Positions 47,554-59,014 of a DNA stretch of 64,000 bases are shown here, piece after piece. Positions within the stretch are counted from its first letter, which is position 1; each line of letters opens with the position of its first letter. The position numbers and the translations under genes are program-made. Source of the stretch: Prostheceraeus crozeri (Eukaryota; Platyhelminthes; Polycladida; Euryleptidae); assembly GCA_907163375.1 (NCBI GenBank), contig CAJQUW010001972.1:1650001-1714000 (forward strand), in the 5' to 3' direction. The notes under the pieces were generated by a model. It worked only from the letters and a program-made list of their open reading frames with translations. It searched no databases and was not told where the DNA came from.

Positions 47554-48997
47554 TTTTTAAATTTATTTATTGCAAAATCAAAAAGGACCCAAATGGTTCC
47601 GAGGAACACTTACATTGAGCGTACAACATGCATCATATGAAAACTTTACAGTAAGGTGAGAGATCGATACAATTAACACGAGTCTTGAAAATGGGTAGTG
47701 ATGGAGATGAGACAACATACTCAGGCAATGAGTTCCAAATATGATAGATACGATGACTAAAGAAAAATTTTCTGATGTCGCAATGGTGATGATCGATGGA
47801 TGATAACTTAAATGAATGTCCACGTGTCACGGTAGAATAATTTATGAAAAAGAAAAAGTTAGAGAAGGAAACATCTACTAAATTATGAATCAGCTTATAC
47901 ACAAAAATCAAGTCAAAAATGATTCGTCGTCTTTCGAGGGACACCAGACCAAGGGCTGTAAGGCGACACGAGTAATTGTCACAGATGATCCCGGCTCTTC
48001 TACAAACGGTTTTTGTGTAAAGGCGTTGTACTTTCTCCACCAAACGAATGTCTTTGAACAAATGGGGGCTCCAAATTTGCGTACAGTACTCCACCATAGG
48101 ACGAACGAAAGTACAGTAGGCTTGAGTTAAAACAACAGGATCGTTCATTGAGAAGGCCTTCAAGATTATGTATGCACGAGATAGGCCCTTCGACGAAACT
48201 GATTGACAATGAAGTGAAAATGACAAGTTAGAGGAAAAATTCACACCTATGTCACAAACACTAGATGAGCGAACGATAGGGTTGCCGTTGATGTAATAAG
48301 TGTTTGACATACTAGATGATCCCGTATTTCCGGAACTCCGAAACCCAATAATTTTGCATTTGCTCACAGAAGGAACTAGTTGCCAAATGTTAGACCAAGC
48401 AGTTAAGCGGGAAACTGTATCAGCCAAGGAATTGTAGTCACCGTTGTCACTAACTTGATAGATTTTGACATCATCAGCAAATAGACCAATCTTGCAGTTG
48501 TCAATTACCGTGGTAGTTATATCGTTGATATACATCAAAAATAGCCATGGTCCGATAACTGATCCCTGAGGAATTCCACTTATGATGGGGGCATCCTTTG
48601 ACAGACAGTTTGAAACCCTGACACGCTGAATAATCTTTGCTTCATAAGAACACTGTTGATTGTAAACTGCCGACTTGTATTTACTGCTGGCTTCCTTGTA
48701 CCTAAGTCGTGACTGGGGGTCATCAGTAATTGCCTTATACAACTTCTGTTTTTGCGCAAGTAGTCGACGAATGTATCTCGGGTACTTGAAGGTGCGGCGC
48801 TTGTGACTTATGGGAACTAGTCTTTCATCAGCAATGATGGCATTCAAGACGCTGCAAATGTTCTCCCAAAAGCATTGAGTAGTCGGAGAATTGCGATAAA
48901 TATCATACCAATTGATCTCATCCAAATGTTATCCGATTTCAGAATACTTGGCTTTATAGAAGTTTTGGAATGAAGCTGCAACAAATTTTGCCCTACA
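47554..48997 (-). mobile_element. CR1/jockey-type LINE, internally deleted, with 15-bp target duplication
   Basis: The target duplication is CAATGTTCCGTTTTT at 47539-47553 and CAATGTTCCATTTTT at 48998-49012. On the - strand a 430-codon open frame (48925-47633) reads through the pre-RT linker (PRYIRRLLAQKQKLYKAI), then abruptly into SGIPQGSVIGPWLFLMYIND and IGLFADDVKIYQ (motifs B' and C with the catalytic D-D). It then continues with the thumb (YCTFVRPMVEYCTQIWSP) and the C-terminal HIWNSLPEYVV block. Fingers and the motif A Asp are deleted in frame, so the frame is long but cannot give an active enzyme. The 3' end has CAATAAATAAATTT before the A/T run. Confidence 0.88.
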
Positions 48998-49060
48998 CAA
49001 TGTTCCATTTTTCCCCTCGGGTTGGGGCAGAACAGAACACATGAAAGTTTCACCATTTCT

Positions 49061-49820
49061 GCAATTTTTACGTATAGTACCAGTATCTGAGCATCCTTCT
49101 TGCTTGCTTTTACATTATACAACTGCTGATAATGATACTAACGATTAACTGTGAAAATAAAGTAAGAATGATCAAAGTGGGGATGAATTGAAGTTAAGCG
49201 TTACCACATTGCGTCCAATTTTACAAATCCTGAGTTGGGCGCATTTGCACCACGTGACAGCGCTTGCCTATAAAACGTACATGGGCATGTAATATATTCT
49301 ACTAAATATTAGGAAAAAAGTCAATATAGGTTTCGTCGACATTTAATAAAATTTACAGTAAGTCCCTAACAATCAGAATGTGACTGGGATGAATTTGTAC
49401 TCCGTGATGGCGCTTATTAACTATTCGTGATGTGAAAGGCAGATGCACAGAGATAAATTGCTTTGTGTGTGTTGTTTGGTCTAGAGATGACATTTTTTAA
49501 TACTGATGGTCACGTCAAGAACTTGCCCGAGGGGCAGAATGATCAAGTTTCCATTGAACATGGTGCAAATTCAAGCCTGAATTCTTGCGAACTAAATCAT
49601 TGACACCGCATTGAACGTATATGTACACAGTCAGTAAATTTAGATCGTGAGGAGTCCATTTGATGAATTTGTCAGACACATTGAGTCAAAGATGTGTACT
49701 ATTCACTTGAGAGAGATGTTCAGACTTCAATGTGAAAACCACTGACTGGGATAATGAATAGACTGCGCACGTGTCCATCTCGCAGTGTCGGGAGAGTGAA
49801 GCCGTTTCGTGTTGCCAATA
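49061..49820. other. Non-coding stretch between two elements
   Basis: No terminal repeat or coding trace was recognised. It may contain the lost right end of the Pogo-type element. Confidence 0.35.
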
Positions 49821-49978
49821 CCCCTGTCACACCAAGGATGCGTTCTCACTGAGATAGCCTGGCGTCCACCAAAAATCCAGAACGCCAAGCTGAGCGTCGT
49901 ATAATCTCCAAGGGCGCAGAAGCATCTCTGTGCCATCTCCATTAATCGCCACGATGTCTCTGAGATCTCCATCAGACT

Positions 49979-50010
49979 GCGCGCACTTTGTGCATGCACA
50001 AAGTGCGCGC
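49979..50010. repeat. Perfect 32-bp palindrome
   Basis: Each arm is GCGCGCACTTTGTGCA with no spacer (centre between 49994 and 49995). It lies 160 bp inside the left end of the 49821-51450 element. Confidence 0.95.
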
Positions 50011-50445
50011 CGTCACTCGGCGTTCTAAGTTAGACGCAGTAGGAACACTGTAGAATCACAGGAGGAACTAGGTTAACTGTCTTGCAACGCCAACACAGCT
50101 CCACATGGACGCTTTAAGAACGCGCATAGTCGCAGCACGAATGCACCTCCATTTGATGGCGTTCACACGGAGATGTCAATGCATCACTATCGCATCGTTA
50201 TGGAGTTTCAACGGTGTTAGTAGGGAGTGCTGTAGATTTCAATGCGATTTCATTTTGACTGCACAAAGCTATTGCGTTCCTATACCGTCCATCAGCGTTG
50301 GTACGACGCAGAATCTGCGTTTCTTGTGCGCCGAGAAAAAATGTATAACTGAATTCATTCATACCTGGATTTGCTGTCCTAGCACCATCATGGATGTTCT
50401 TCGCAAGCGTGTCGGACTTCCTCTTGCTCACAATTACGTCCAGCT

Positions 50446-50512
50446 AGTATATGTATATATGTATATATATATATGTATATATGCATGCAATATATATATA
50501 TATATATATATA
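50446..50512. repeat. (TA)n-rich microsatellite
   Basis: This is an alternating TA/TG tract with ATATGTATAT units and a pure TA run at about 50489-50512. It sits inside the 49821-51450 element, just beyond the 3' end of the MADF-like gene. Confidence 0.9.
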
Positions 50513-50517
50513 CTCAC

Positions 50518-51044
50518 ACTGAACACTGACTGCCGTTTTCTTCTTCACTTCAAAAACATGGGGTTTAAGCCATTTGAAGTTTTCAATGATCCACTGGTCT
50601 CTCTCTCTCTCTCTGCAAGATCTTTGGCTGCGTCACCAGACTTCTTGTGCATCAGACGTGTATATCGAGTTCGAATAGATTTATACTACGTCTTCAGGAT
50701 GACAACATCCTTCTTCAATGCCAGAGCTTTGGCTTCCCATAGGGCATCCTTCTTCATGTAATCTTTGTATGCGTTGATCTTTTTATTATAAATCGCTTCG
50801 TTTGCTTCGAGCCATGATGACATATCTTCTTCCTCTGCATCAGTAAAGTCAGTACAAGTCTTTATTTTCTTTTGTGGCTGGAGAGGAGAGGGCGACCCGC
50901 ACGAAGTCCTTGAGGTTGATGGGCTCAACTCCTTCGGACTGTTCCGGACTGTTCTGTGCCGATAAAAATTTCAAATTGTAGATTTGCAGCATCAGGACTG
51001 TTTTCCTTTTCCACGACCTGTCTCTTCTTTCGGGAATTTCTCAT
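50518..51044 (-). pseudogene. Broken Myb/MADF-like accessory gene of a Harbinger-type transposon
   Basis: On the - strand the frame starts MRNSRKKRQVVEKEN at 51044, shifts near 50930 beside a duplicated TCCGGACTGT, and continues as DMSSWLEANEAIYNKKINAY and DALWEAKALALKKDVVILKT. After a stop in place of the expected W come YKSIRTRYTRLMHKKSGDAA and, past a (GA)n run at about 50600, DQWIIENFKWLKPHVFEVKK. This is the trihelix/MADF pattern ('WL--N-xIYNKK--DYK', 'W--SIRTRY', 'REQWI---F-FL--HI') of the DNA-binding partner protein encoded by PIF/Harbinger elements. At least three breaks are present. Confidence 0.72.
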
Positions 51045-51450
51045 AGTCAGATGTAGGCTACTCGCACAAAAATGAATGTGGAGGCTGGTGTGTCTTTTTA
51101 ATACCAGCGCTTCGTGAAGCATGATTGGAGCGCTGACAAAGAACTACCACGCGCAGTTTACACGTCGGAAAATCGTAATGGGAACTTGACACACGTCGCA
51201 AGAGTGCATTGTGCGCGCGCAACTCCACGCCGGGCACAGCCATTCGTTTATCAATCAAAACGCAATGAGAATGCAGTCGTGCGCAATGGTTGCTGCGTAT
51301 GAACGCCATTATCGCTGTAAAATCGTTGTCAAGACGCAATGGCATCTCAAAATTAGAAAATTGTCAATTATTCAAACCAATTTTCACCATTTTGTCTGCG
51401 ATGCTATGGCGTTCTGACGAACTTTTGAATCGCATTAAGTGTGACAGGGG

Positions 51451-52947
51451 CATAAATAAGGAAAGACTTCAGCGGTTGATAATCAGGGGCGACAATGTAA
51501 GAACGCAAAACAGTCTCTACATCTAAGACTTTCATTGAAGCGGTAGTCAAGTTGCATTCGAACAAATTTAATTCCGATTTGCAATCAAAAATAAACATGA
51601 TGACATGAACAATACTGAAGATAACACTAACTCGCCTGAGGAAGCAGTAAGTCTGCGACACGTCGAGAATTACATCAAAATTTAGACAAATTGGTCTTTC
51701 ATTTGACTCCGCTTTGATAATTAACAGAAAATTCACATTCGCAGTTGTCAAATGACTTTGTATTCAAGTTACCGCCGTGGAGACGTGCTAATATTCAACC
51801 TTGACAGTCGATAATGGAAATAATTCGTATGCACTTCGTAATTGCTTCGTAATACATGTATGTCAGCAGCTTTGTTTCTATAATTAGACAGAATCTTCGA
51901 GATGTAATTTTTCCTACGGTAGCTACCGGTGCCTGAAAGTAGAATTGGTAATGTATTACATTTTAGTTTTTGTCAAGCTTCCTTAAATCACTTTGAAATC
52001 AAAGCTTATCATTTTGTTATCATATGGAATATTTGCTAGGCCTTGAGGTATAGGATATTCATAGGCCTACCGTTATTAGAAAAATAGTGCCTAAAAGAAC
52101 CTTTACATTGAGCTAGACTCATGGCCCATAGGCTACAATATGCAATATGTATCAGCGTCACAAAAATATTAATAACTTTCATGGTTAGGAACTATATGAA
52201 GATAAAAAATTATAGGAATATAGATTCTCACGGATATATTTCGCCGTGCCTATTATATAGATTCTTGGAGCTATATTTCGCATTGTTAAAATCATGTGAT
52301 TGTGAAATAATATAGGCATATTTGAATACATCTGAAATATATCAATACTATGTATACGGTATTTGGTGTAAGAAATGAAAAAAACAATAAGTAAGACAAT
52401 TTGACTAAATCAATTCTGTAAATTATATAGGAATGTTACTTGAGGGACGCCCTTTGTAACTTCAGGGATGCTGATTGTAACTTTAGGTACGCTGTCAAAT
52501 CAATATTTTGTCTAGGATACGCAAATGTTGTAGTCGTGAATATGATGTATGGCTTTGTAAGCACTCAAATAATAGAATTGTGAAGTCAAAATAAAAATTT
52601 GAAATTCAAAGTGTCAGGGACATCAAACATGACATCTGAAATGGAATGACCGTTACTAGCAACATCGTTACTTAATTAACTCATAGCTGTTGGTGAAACT
52701 CGGTGGGTAATTATCTCAAGAATGATTCGTTTTCTCTTCACGCGTGCTCACTATAAAATTTCTTGCATCTGTTTCGCATTGTCGTTGTTTATTATCGACC
52801 AGTCAGCGGCCGTGGATTTCCCTGGCTTCATCTGGCGATGAGCGTGCGCAGTCTATTCATTATCCTATTCAGTAGTGAAAACGGTAGCTCATGTGTTACC
52901 TATTGCGACTTTCCTTACGCAGTGCGCGCGCTTGGCCAATCACGTTA
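51451..52947. other. Non-coding, no feature recognised
   Basis: AT-rich. Small open stretches show no family resemblance. Confidence 0.4.
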
Positions 52948-53150
52948 GGCCTCAGCCACACTGAAAGCAAAGCAAGCACGAGCGTCCCGTCCCGAGCGTA
53001 TCGAGCAAACTCATGTCTGTAAGGTATTAATCGCATTGGTTTGCTTTGCTCTCAATGTGGCAGTCTACAACTGCTGTAATGATGACTTTATATTTGCTGC
53101 AAAACGCTTTGCTCGGAAACGCTTGGAAAGTTCGCAGTGTGGCTGAGGCC
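52948..53150. mobile_element. PIF/Harbinger MITE with TTA duplication
   Basis: GGCCTCAGCCACACTG at 52948 is matched exactly by the reverse complement ending at 53150, and TTA flanks both sides (52945-52947 and 53151-53153). A 203-bp body, a 3-bp TTA duplication and GGCC ends are typical of PIF/Harbinger MITEs. AAGCAAAGC/GCTTTGCT words repeat inside. Confidence 0.9.
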
Positions 53151-53153
53151 TTA

Positions 53154-54920
53154 GGCAAAGGGACACAGCTTTCTCCACATCTCTTTAGCATTGTATGCAA
53201 TGGCTAAGATAAAATCGCGTCACCGCCAGAGTAACAGCGACAGACGAATTCACCTCTGTGGGCATACCCGATAATATTGGTGGCAACTACCTATATTACC
53301 TAAACCAATAATTACCAGGAAATTTACAACATAACAGATGCAAATTGAGACCTATTACTGTTGGAAACATCACCAAAAATAATGGCACTAAATCACCGAG
53401 TTGAAAATCAATTACAAAACTACGGCTAAAAAAGCAATAGCATTTTCTAAGTAATTCTGAAATGCAGATACATGCAAGCCTAAATACTCTTAATACAAAC
53501 ACCCAAAATTGATGGAATAAATAGAAGGCAATAATTTAGATCATCAGAATTTGCATGTAGGTAATAGACTGTCTGATGTCAGTGGACCATTTTGCAGTTG
53601 TCAATTACTTGTGTTCAAAATAGCTTTAAAAATATAATAGATAGGCCTACTAACGTTGTCTGTTCATTCACTAAATATTCCAGACTTTCTATTCGACTGA
53701 GTGTACGTCTGCGGAATGGAAATTGAGGGAGCGCAATAGCTATGAATTGAGTTGAATGAAGCTATGGCAACTTGAGTTGGGCATAGATGACCGATGGAAA
53801 GCTAAGAATTGTGAATCCTCAGCAAACACTGATATTGCGTACGTACTTCTAATTAATGTCTTCTTGTGGCGTAGGTGACGCCTACATTTAAATTTCTCCT
53901 CTGTCCATAACTAGATGCAGGCAACTTTTACTTGCATTTCACAGGAGTTTCATAAAAATCCCACACGTGGGAATTCCCATTAGACAAAACTCCATTCTCA
54001 TTCCTACACCACAACAAATGTGAATTTTCATTCACACTGCCATTTAAATACCATGTATACCAACTATTACCACCGTCGTTCATTCATTATCATTATATAT
54101 TAATTAAGTCTACTTTTTGTTACAAAATCTGTAGAACTGATAGAACAAAATACTGGTGATTTAAAAGTCTCGTGATTTTGAAGCTGACTAATTTGAGACA
54201 AAACGCTAATGATTTTTCATGATTGAAACAGTTCCTCAGTGCATGTGAAGCAAAAACGTGAGAAAATAATAATTAACTAACCACCCGGTCATCTGATAAA
54301 TCCCTGATCACTGAATTAGTGAATAAAACTGAACATTTTCTCAAGTTTTGAAAATTGCAAATCTCTTAATTCCTTAGGCGGAAGTCGATTGTACCAGATA
54401 ATTTCAGAAATGAAACTCCTCCTGGAATTGATCTCAAGAGTGGTTTAAAAAAGAATGTTTAGGAAATTCAATGATAGAATTGAATGCTCCTTGAAAGTTA
54501 TTGAATTTTTCTAAACTTCAATGCCGTCACCTTATAAATGCTAAATTTAATAAGCTGTCTAATTTATTATCAAGTTTGAATTTATAGGAAATTAACATAT
54601 TTCTCTGTTCAGCCTACATGATGGTAGGATTTATTCGGACTAGAATCAAACAAGAAAATATATGTGTGCTTTGCGCAACACGTCCTAGTAATTCTTTTCA
54701 CTGTCAAATTCACTGAAAATTGTAAAAGTCCTTTTAATTTCTAGACAGTGCGATTGTCCTTCTTTTAAATATAGGCTATAAGCTGAAGCTGAAGGTAGAA
54801 GAGTAATAAGATAAAATAAAAGATAAGTAGAATTATCATAATGAAATATGATCACTATTGGGATCCGAAGATTAACGCAGATCCCATTTTCACTAGGAGT
54901 TGGATCGGACTAAGGATATA
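53154..54920. other. Non-coding, no feature recognised
   Basis: AT-rich. Only a small imperfect palindrome (GTAGGTGACGCCTAC, 53872-53886) was noticed. Confidence 0.4.
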
Positions 54921-54925
54921 TACAC

Positions 54926-54963
<38 letters not shown>
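54921..54963. repeat. (TA)n microsatellite
   Basis: About 17 uninterrupted TA units follow TACACG. Confidence 0.95.
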
Positions 54964-54965
<2 letters not shown>

Positions 54966-55140
54966 ATTTTGCACCGCTGTAAAAAGTATCCTCAATCATG
55001 CAATATCCAAATACATTTGTAGATGAAGCACTATAGCAATTAAATTTTGTGGGAGAAATAAGTTTGGTTTTATAATTTCTCTTTGTTGGAAATCATTCTA
55101 ATTGTATTGACTTGCAATCGTTGGTAAATGACATTTTGAT

Positions 55141-55198
55141 AAAAGGAAATGAAATTAATTTGTCTTTCGACGCAGATAAATTAATTTCATTTCCTTTT
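55141..55198. repeat. Hairpin with perfect 21-bp arms
   Basis: The arm at 55141-55161 (AAAAGGAAATGAAATTAATT plus T) is exactly reverse-complemented at 55178-55198, with a 16-nt loop. Nearby, AATCGTTGGTAAAT occurs twice (55117 and 55250), bracketing the hairpin. Confidence 0.9.
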
Positions 55199-58100
55199 GC
55201 CAAAAATCTATCTAAATCTTTCTTTACAAGTTCGGTTAATATTGCTAGAAATCGTTGGTAAATCGTTTTACTCTTTCAGTTGTTAAGAATGTCTATCTAC
55301 TTGAGCTAAGGGATGAGGTATTTAAAGTCGGCAAAAAATCGATCGTAAAATTTAATGGAAGAAATTGTCTTTTCAATATTTATCTATCTTTTGTGCGGGC
55401 GATATGTTCGATCCATGTTGCAGTTAGGCCTATACGAAACAAATCAAATACATTTCTGAATTGAAGCTGAGGCATTCCCATAACGAGACTTACATATGTA
55501 GGTACATATCAACATAACTTTAATAATTAATATGATTTCATGACCGATAGTTCTCCGTTTAGAGGGCAGGTGGTACGTTACCACCGGCAGGCATAAATGA
55601 TCACTGATGTGACAAACGCTTTAACTCTCCTGGGGCTATTTTAGAGCCAAAGTTGACAGGATCTGTGTGGGAGAACCTTCCACACTCACCTAGTTCTTCT
55701 TACATCGGACTTCCATAAAACTTCCATAAAATTTCGTTATAATGGACTTGACTTCACCCTTAATTAAGTGCACGAGATGGTACTTGATAAAACCTTCATG
55801 ATCACAAATTGAGCTTCAAATTATCAAAGTGTTGGTTTATTGGGAATGTGTTCATGTGGTGCAGTCTGTCCCTCATTAGATTACTGATGGACTTCTTAAA
55901 AATTTTTCCAAATTGTTTTGATAAGCTATAATTTTCTGAAGCTGCTGCCAGCGTATTCCTTGTCACATGTTGACTAATCAGCTAGCTTTCAATCAGTTGC
56001 TTCAGGAGAGACAAAATCAGTCAATGTAATATCTAGGCCCCAAATGTTTTAAAACTGCTTCATGCACCACGTTTCTTGCCTATAACATCACGATGCAAGT
56101 TTATCTATTTCTGACATAAGTAATTTCTCATAATTCTGCAACGACTATTCATCGATGTGAATGTGAATGCAAATCTCGCTCATCGGTATGATCATGTACA
56201 TGCGTGTGCCGTACCGTACTTTACTTTAAATCCATCAATTATCATTCTCTGGTGGAAAATGGTACTGAAAAAGTTGAAGATTCGTGGCAAAAATAATAAG
56301 TTGTGCAAATTATCACATAATTATTTTGATTCGCGTACTCATGCCGACCTCTTATTGGAACACATATCCAGTGTCCATTTTAACCCTCTCTATTTCAGCT
56401 TTAAATACACGAGGGGTCAAATCACCAATCTTATGAGTCAATGAGGCTTAAAACCGTTTTTAAATGTCTTCAAGAACTCTTCATTGGAATAGGCGCAAGC
56501 GTTTCCATGCTATAAATTGTCTACAAGCATATACAATTCAATGAATTTCAGTGAGTTAGGACGAGATTTTAAATTGCAGGTTTGTGAAAATTGTTTTTCA
56601 TTGATCAATCCATTAGAAATCTGGGAAGCCATCTGTCAAGCTTCGCTCTTTGTCACCCAAATGCAGATAAGAAATTCTTTATCCATCATTTTCTACCTCA
56701 ACTCTGACAGGCTGCAAGACTATATTTTGTTTAACAATTAGTGTTAATATCACTCAGATAATGCCAAACTATGCAATCGATCAATTTGAATGTAATTTAA
56801 TGCCAGCTTCTCTCCTCAAATTATACAGCACAGCTTCAAATGCCAGCAGTGAGACAACTAGCTTCCTGTGGAATTTCTGCTTCATTAAACAAGTCACAAA
56901 TCCGGTAATCTTTCTAGAAAATGAACAAATATCTGTCAATCAGGCAGACTCTGAAAAATGCTTAATGATGTATCATCTAAATTTTAAAATTTGCAACAGA
57001 CCTCAACAGACATTTCTTTACAACATCGTATAAAAGCATAAGACAGTTTGAAGTCTCTTATTCAACGTGCTTGCTCTAATAATTGCACTTTAATAATGAT
57101 TACAAATTCAGTAATTGTTAGAGACTGGTAATTATCATATATCAAATTTCATTATCAGCTAAACTTCATGATGATGATGGACAATACTTAAAATTTTGCC
57201 TCTTTACATATATTACACTACACTCCACTTAATCGGGAAAATCGGCATTTTTTTCCGATCATAGAGTAGTCTACTTATACTTACTCTATGGTTCAGATTA
57301 AGCGGCTTTCCCTATAGAGACTTACATTTCGGAATTTTTTGTCAATTAAAGCAGTTCCATTTAAAGACAATTTTTTGAAAGATTATTGCGGCACGTGTAT
57401 AGACATCCTGCTTAGAGATTATTGTACTACAATAGTGCGATACGAAAACTACTTGCGAAATCGATGAACAAAAAGAGAAAGACATAATGCGCGAAAGCAC
57501 TATTGATTGTGTTCATTCATTGCGAAAACGATTGACTTACCTATTTCTAATTAGCTTTCTTAGACAAAATCAGACAACTTCTGTACCCTACAGTTCACGG
57601 TCTACATATAATGCTTGAGATTGAGAAAGATCGAATCAGGCTCACATAGCGAAGATTTCAAGTATTTGAGTATTCTCAAGTATTGATAGCATACAGCCGT
57701 AGAAATCCGATTTATTCCATTTGTTTAGGTTACATTACTAGAAGCAGGCCCGTAACCAGATCTGATCTACAGGGGTGGGCATGGCCCCTAAAGGAGAGAA
57801 AGTTGATGTGAACATCATCAACCACGAGAAGACTACAATCTTGAATTAATTGTATCTGCATTTGTAGCATTAAATGATTGTTGTTATTTAAGTTAATTAA
57901 TTATGTAATGGAAGACATTAATGCGTGATAATGCAAATTCCTGTATATATTGTGTTAACCTTTTCTTACAATGATCAACTATCGTATATGCTTATACATG
58001 AAATTACAAGTTGCATAATTATTAGAAAAAACATTATGAATATGATGTAGTCTAATTTTGTTTGAATATATTACATGTCCGAGTATATCAGACGATTTAG

Positions 58101-59014
58101 GACTGCATGAAGCCTTTTTCTATGATGATAAGTTTGAGTACTAAATCACTATAATATCTTGCAGTACATGATCACTTCACAAAGCGAACATCAATTTAGA
58201 AAATCCAATCATTTTTCTATTGGTAGTGCATCGAGAGGGTTCAACAAAAGAAAGATATCGTGAGAGGGTGAAGACGGTTCCTTCACAGACATTTTAGGAA
58301 GCAAATATTTCATACGAATTGTTGTTTCCAAATGAAAATTAATCATGTAGACCTGACATCAAAATAATCCTGACGCTGCTATAGTATAGGATAATGAAGA
58401 AATCGATAGAATTCTACGGATAGTCATTTAAGTATACATGTACACTGTACTACATTTAAAGTAGACTGTGAATGTGTCAGCTTCAGCCTCGTCTCTTGAA
58501 AAAAATTCTATCTGGTCATTGAAATATGATATTGAATAACTTCAGTGTGAACTTGGTTCGAAGCGTGGATGTTTTCGACGAAAGCCAGTCACAAATGTGT
58601 TCAAATGTGTCTAGTTAAAATCTGGACACTTCCGATACAAACAACAAAGATGAGACGCACTGCGATGTAAACGTTCAACACTCGCTAGATAGTTACTACT
58701 CTCCTACACTGCTGTAGCTAGTACTATGCCGTGTACAGCTGTGTACAGCTATCTGTGCCGACAAAGAAGTCCGTTCTCGCTAGTCATCAATCAATTCCCC
58801 CTCCAATTTGTTCTCACTTCCGATGATTTGATTGATTCGTTTTATTGATTGTTTATTGATCACATAGATAACTGTTTTAGCAGAGGGGTACAAAACATAA
58901 TTGGGGCTAGAAGGGACTAGAAGGGACAGCTGTGGTTTGTTGATGGCTAAGAAATGACTCATAAGTGTACCGTTACTAAAGTCACGACCTTAGAATCTTT
59001 TCAAATGGCTATTA
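55199..59014. other. Non-coding, mostly unfeatured
   Basis: A possible lone transposon end, GCAGGCCCGTAACCAG followed by CTACAGGGGTGGGC, is at 57743-57781. Another (CCACTTAATCGGG ... ATTAAGCGG) is at 57226-57305. TGTACAGCTG is duplicated at 58732-58751. No coding stretch resembles a known protein. Confidence 0.4.

Larger units (their letters stand above)
44389..49060 (+). mobile_element. Pogo/Tigger-type DNA transposon, decayed and interrupted
   Basis: After TA at 44387 the element begins CACAGTGTAGGGGAGAGTGG, then GGCAGAACGGAAC, a start seen in Pogo/Tigger relatives. Further GGGGCAGAACGGAAC words occur at 44752 (in a palindrome), inverted near 47500 and again near 49026. The coding remnant at 45178-45802 fits this family. 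Two later insertions split it, a hAT-like element (46117-47288) and a LINE (47554-48997). The right border is unclear; 49060 is the last place where family motifs are seen. Confidence 0.65.
49821..51450. mobile_element. DNA transposon with CCCCTGTCACAC ends (PIF/Harbinger-like)
   Basis: CCCCTGTCACAC at 49821-49832 is matched by GTGTGACAGGGG at 51439-51450, and both are followed inward by GATGCG-like words. The 1.63-kb body carries a broken Myb/MADF-like gene (50518-51044, -) but no nuclease. The flanks (AATA / CATA) do not give a clean 3-bp TWA duplication, so the superfamily rests on the gene type. Confidence 0.55.

Noticed and set aside
47633-48925. Long - strand open frame as a possible host gene.
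   Set aside because: It is a LINE reverse transcriptase with its own target duplication and a deleted catalytic core.
50105-50761. A 218-codon + strand open stretch.
   Set aside because: It runs over a TA microsatellite and opposite the MADF-like gene remnant, and has no recognisable domain.
56157-57033. Three successive + strand open stretches of 74-95 codons.
   Set aside because: They are in AT-rich DNA with no shared phase, splice logic or recognisable motif.
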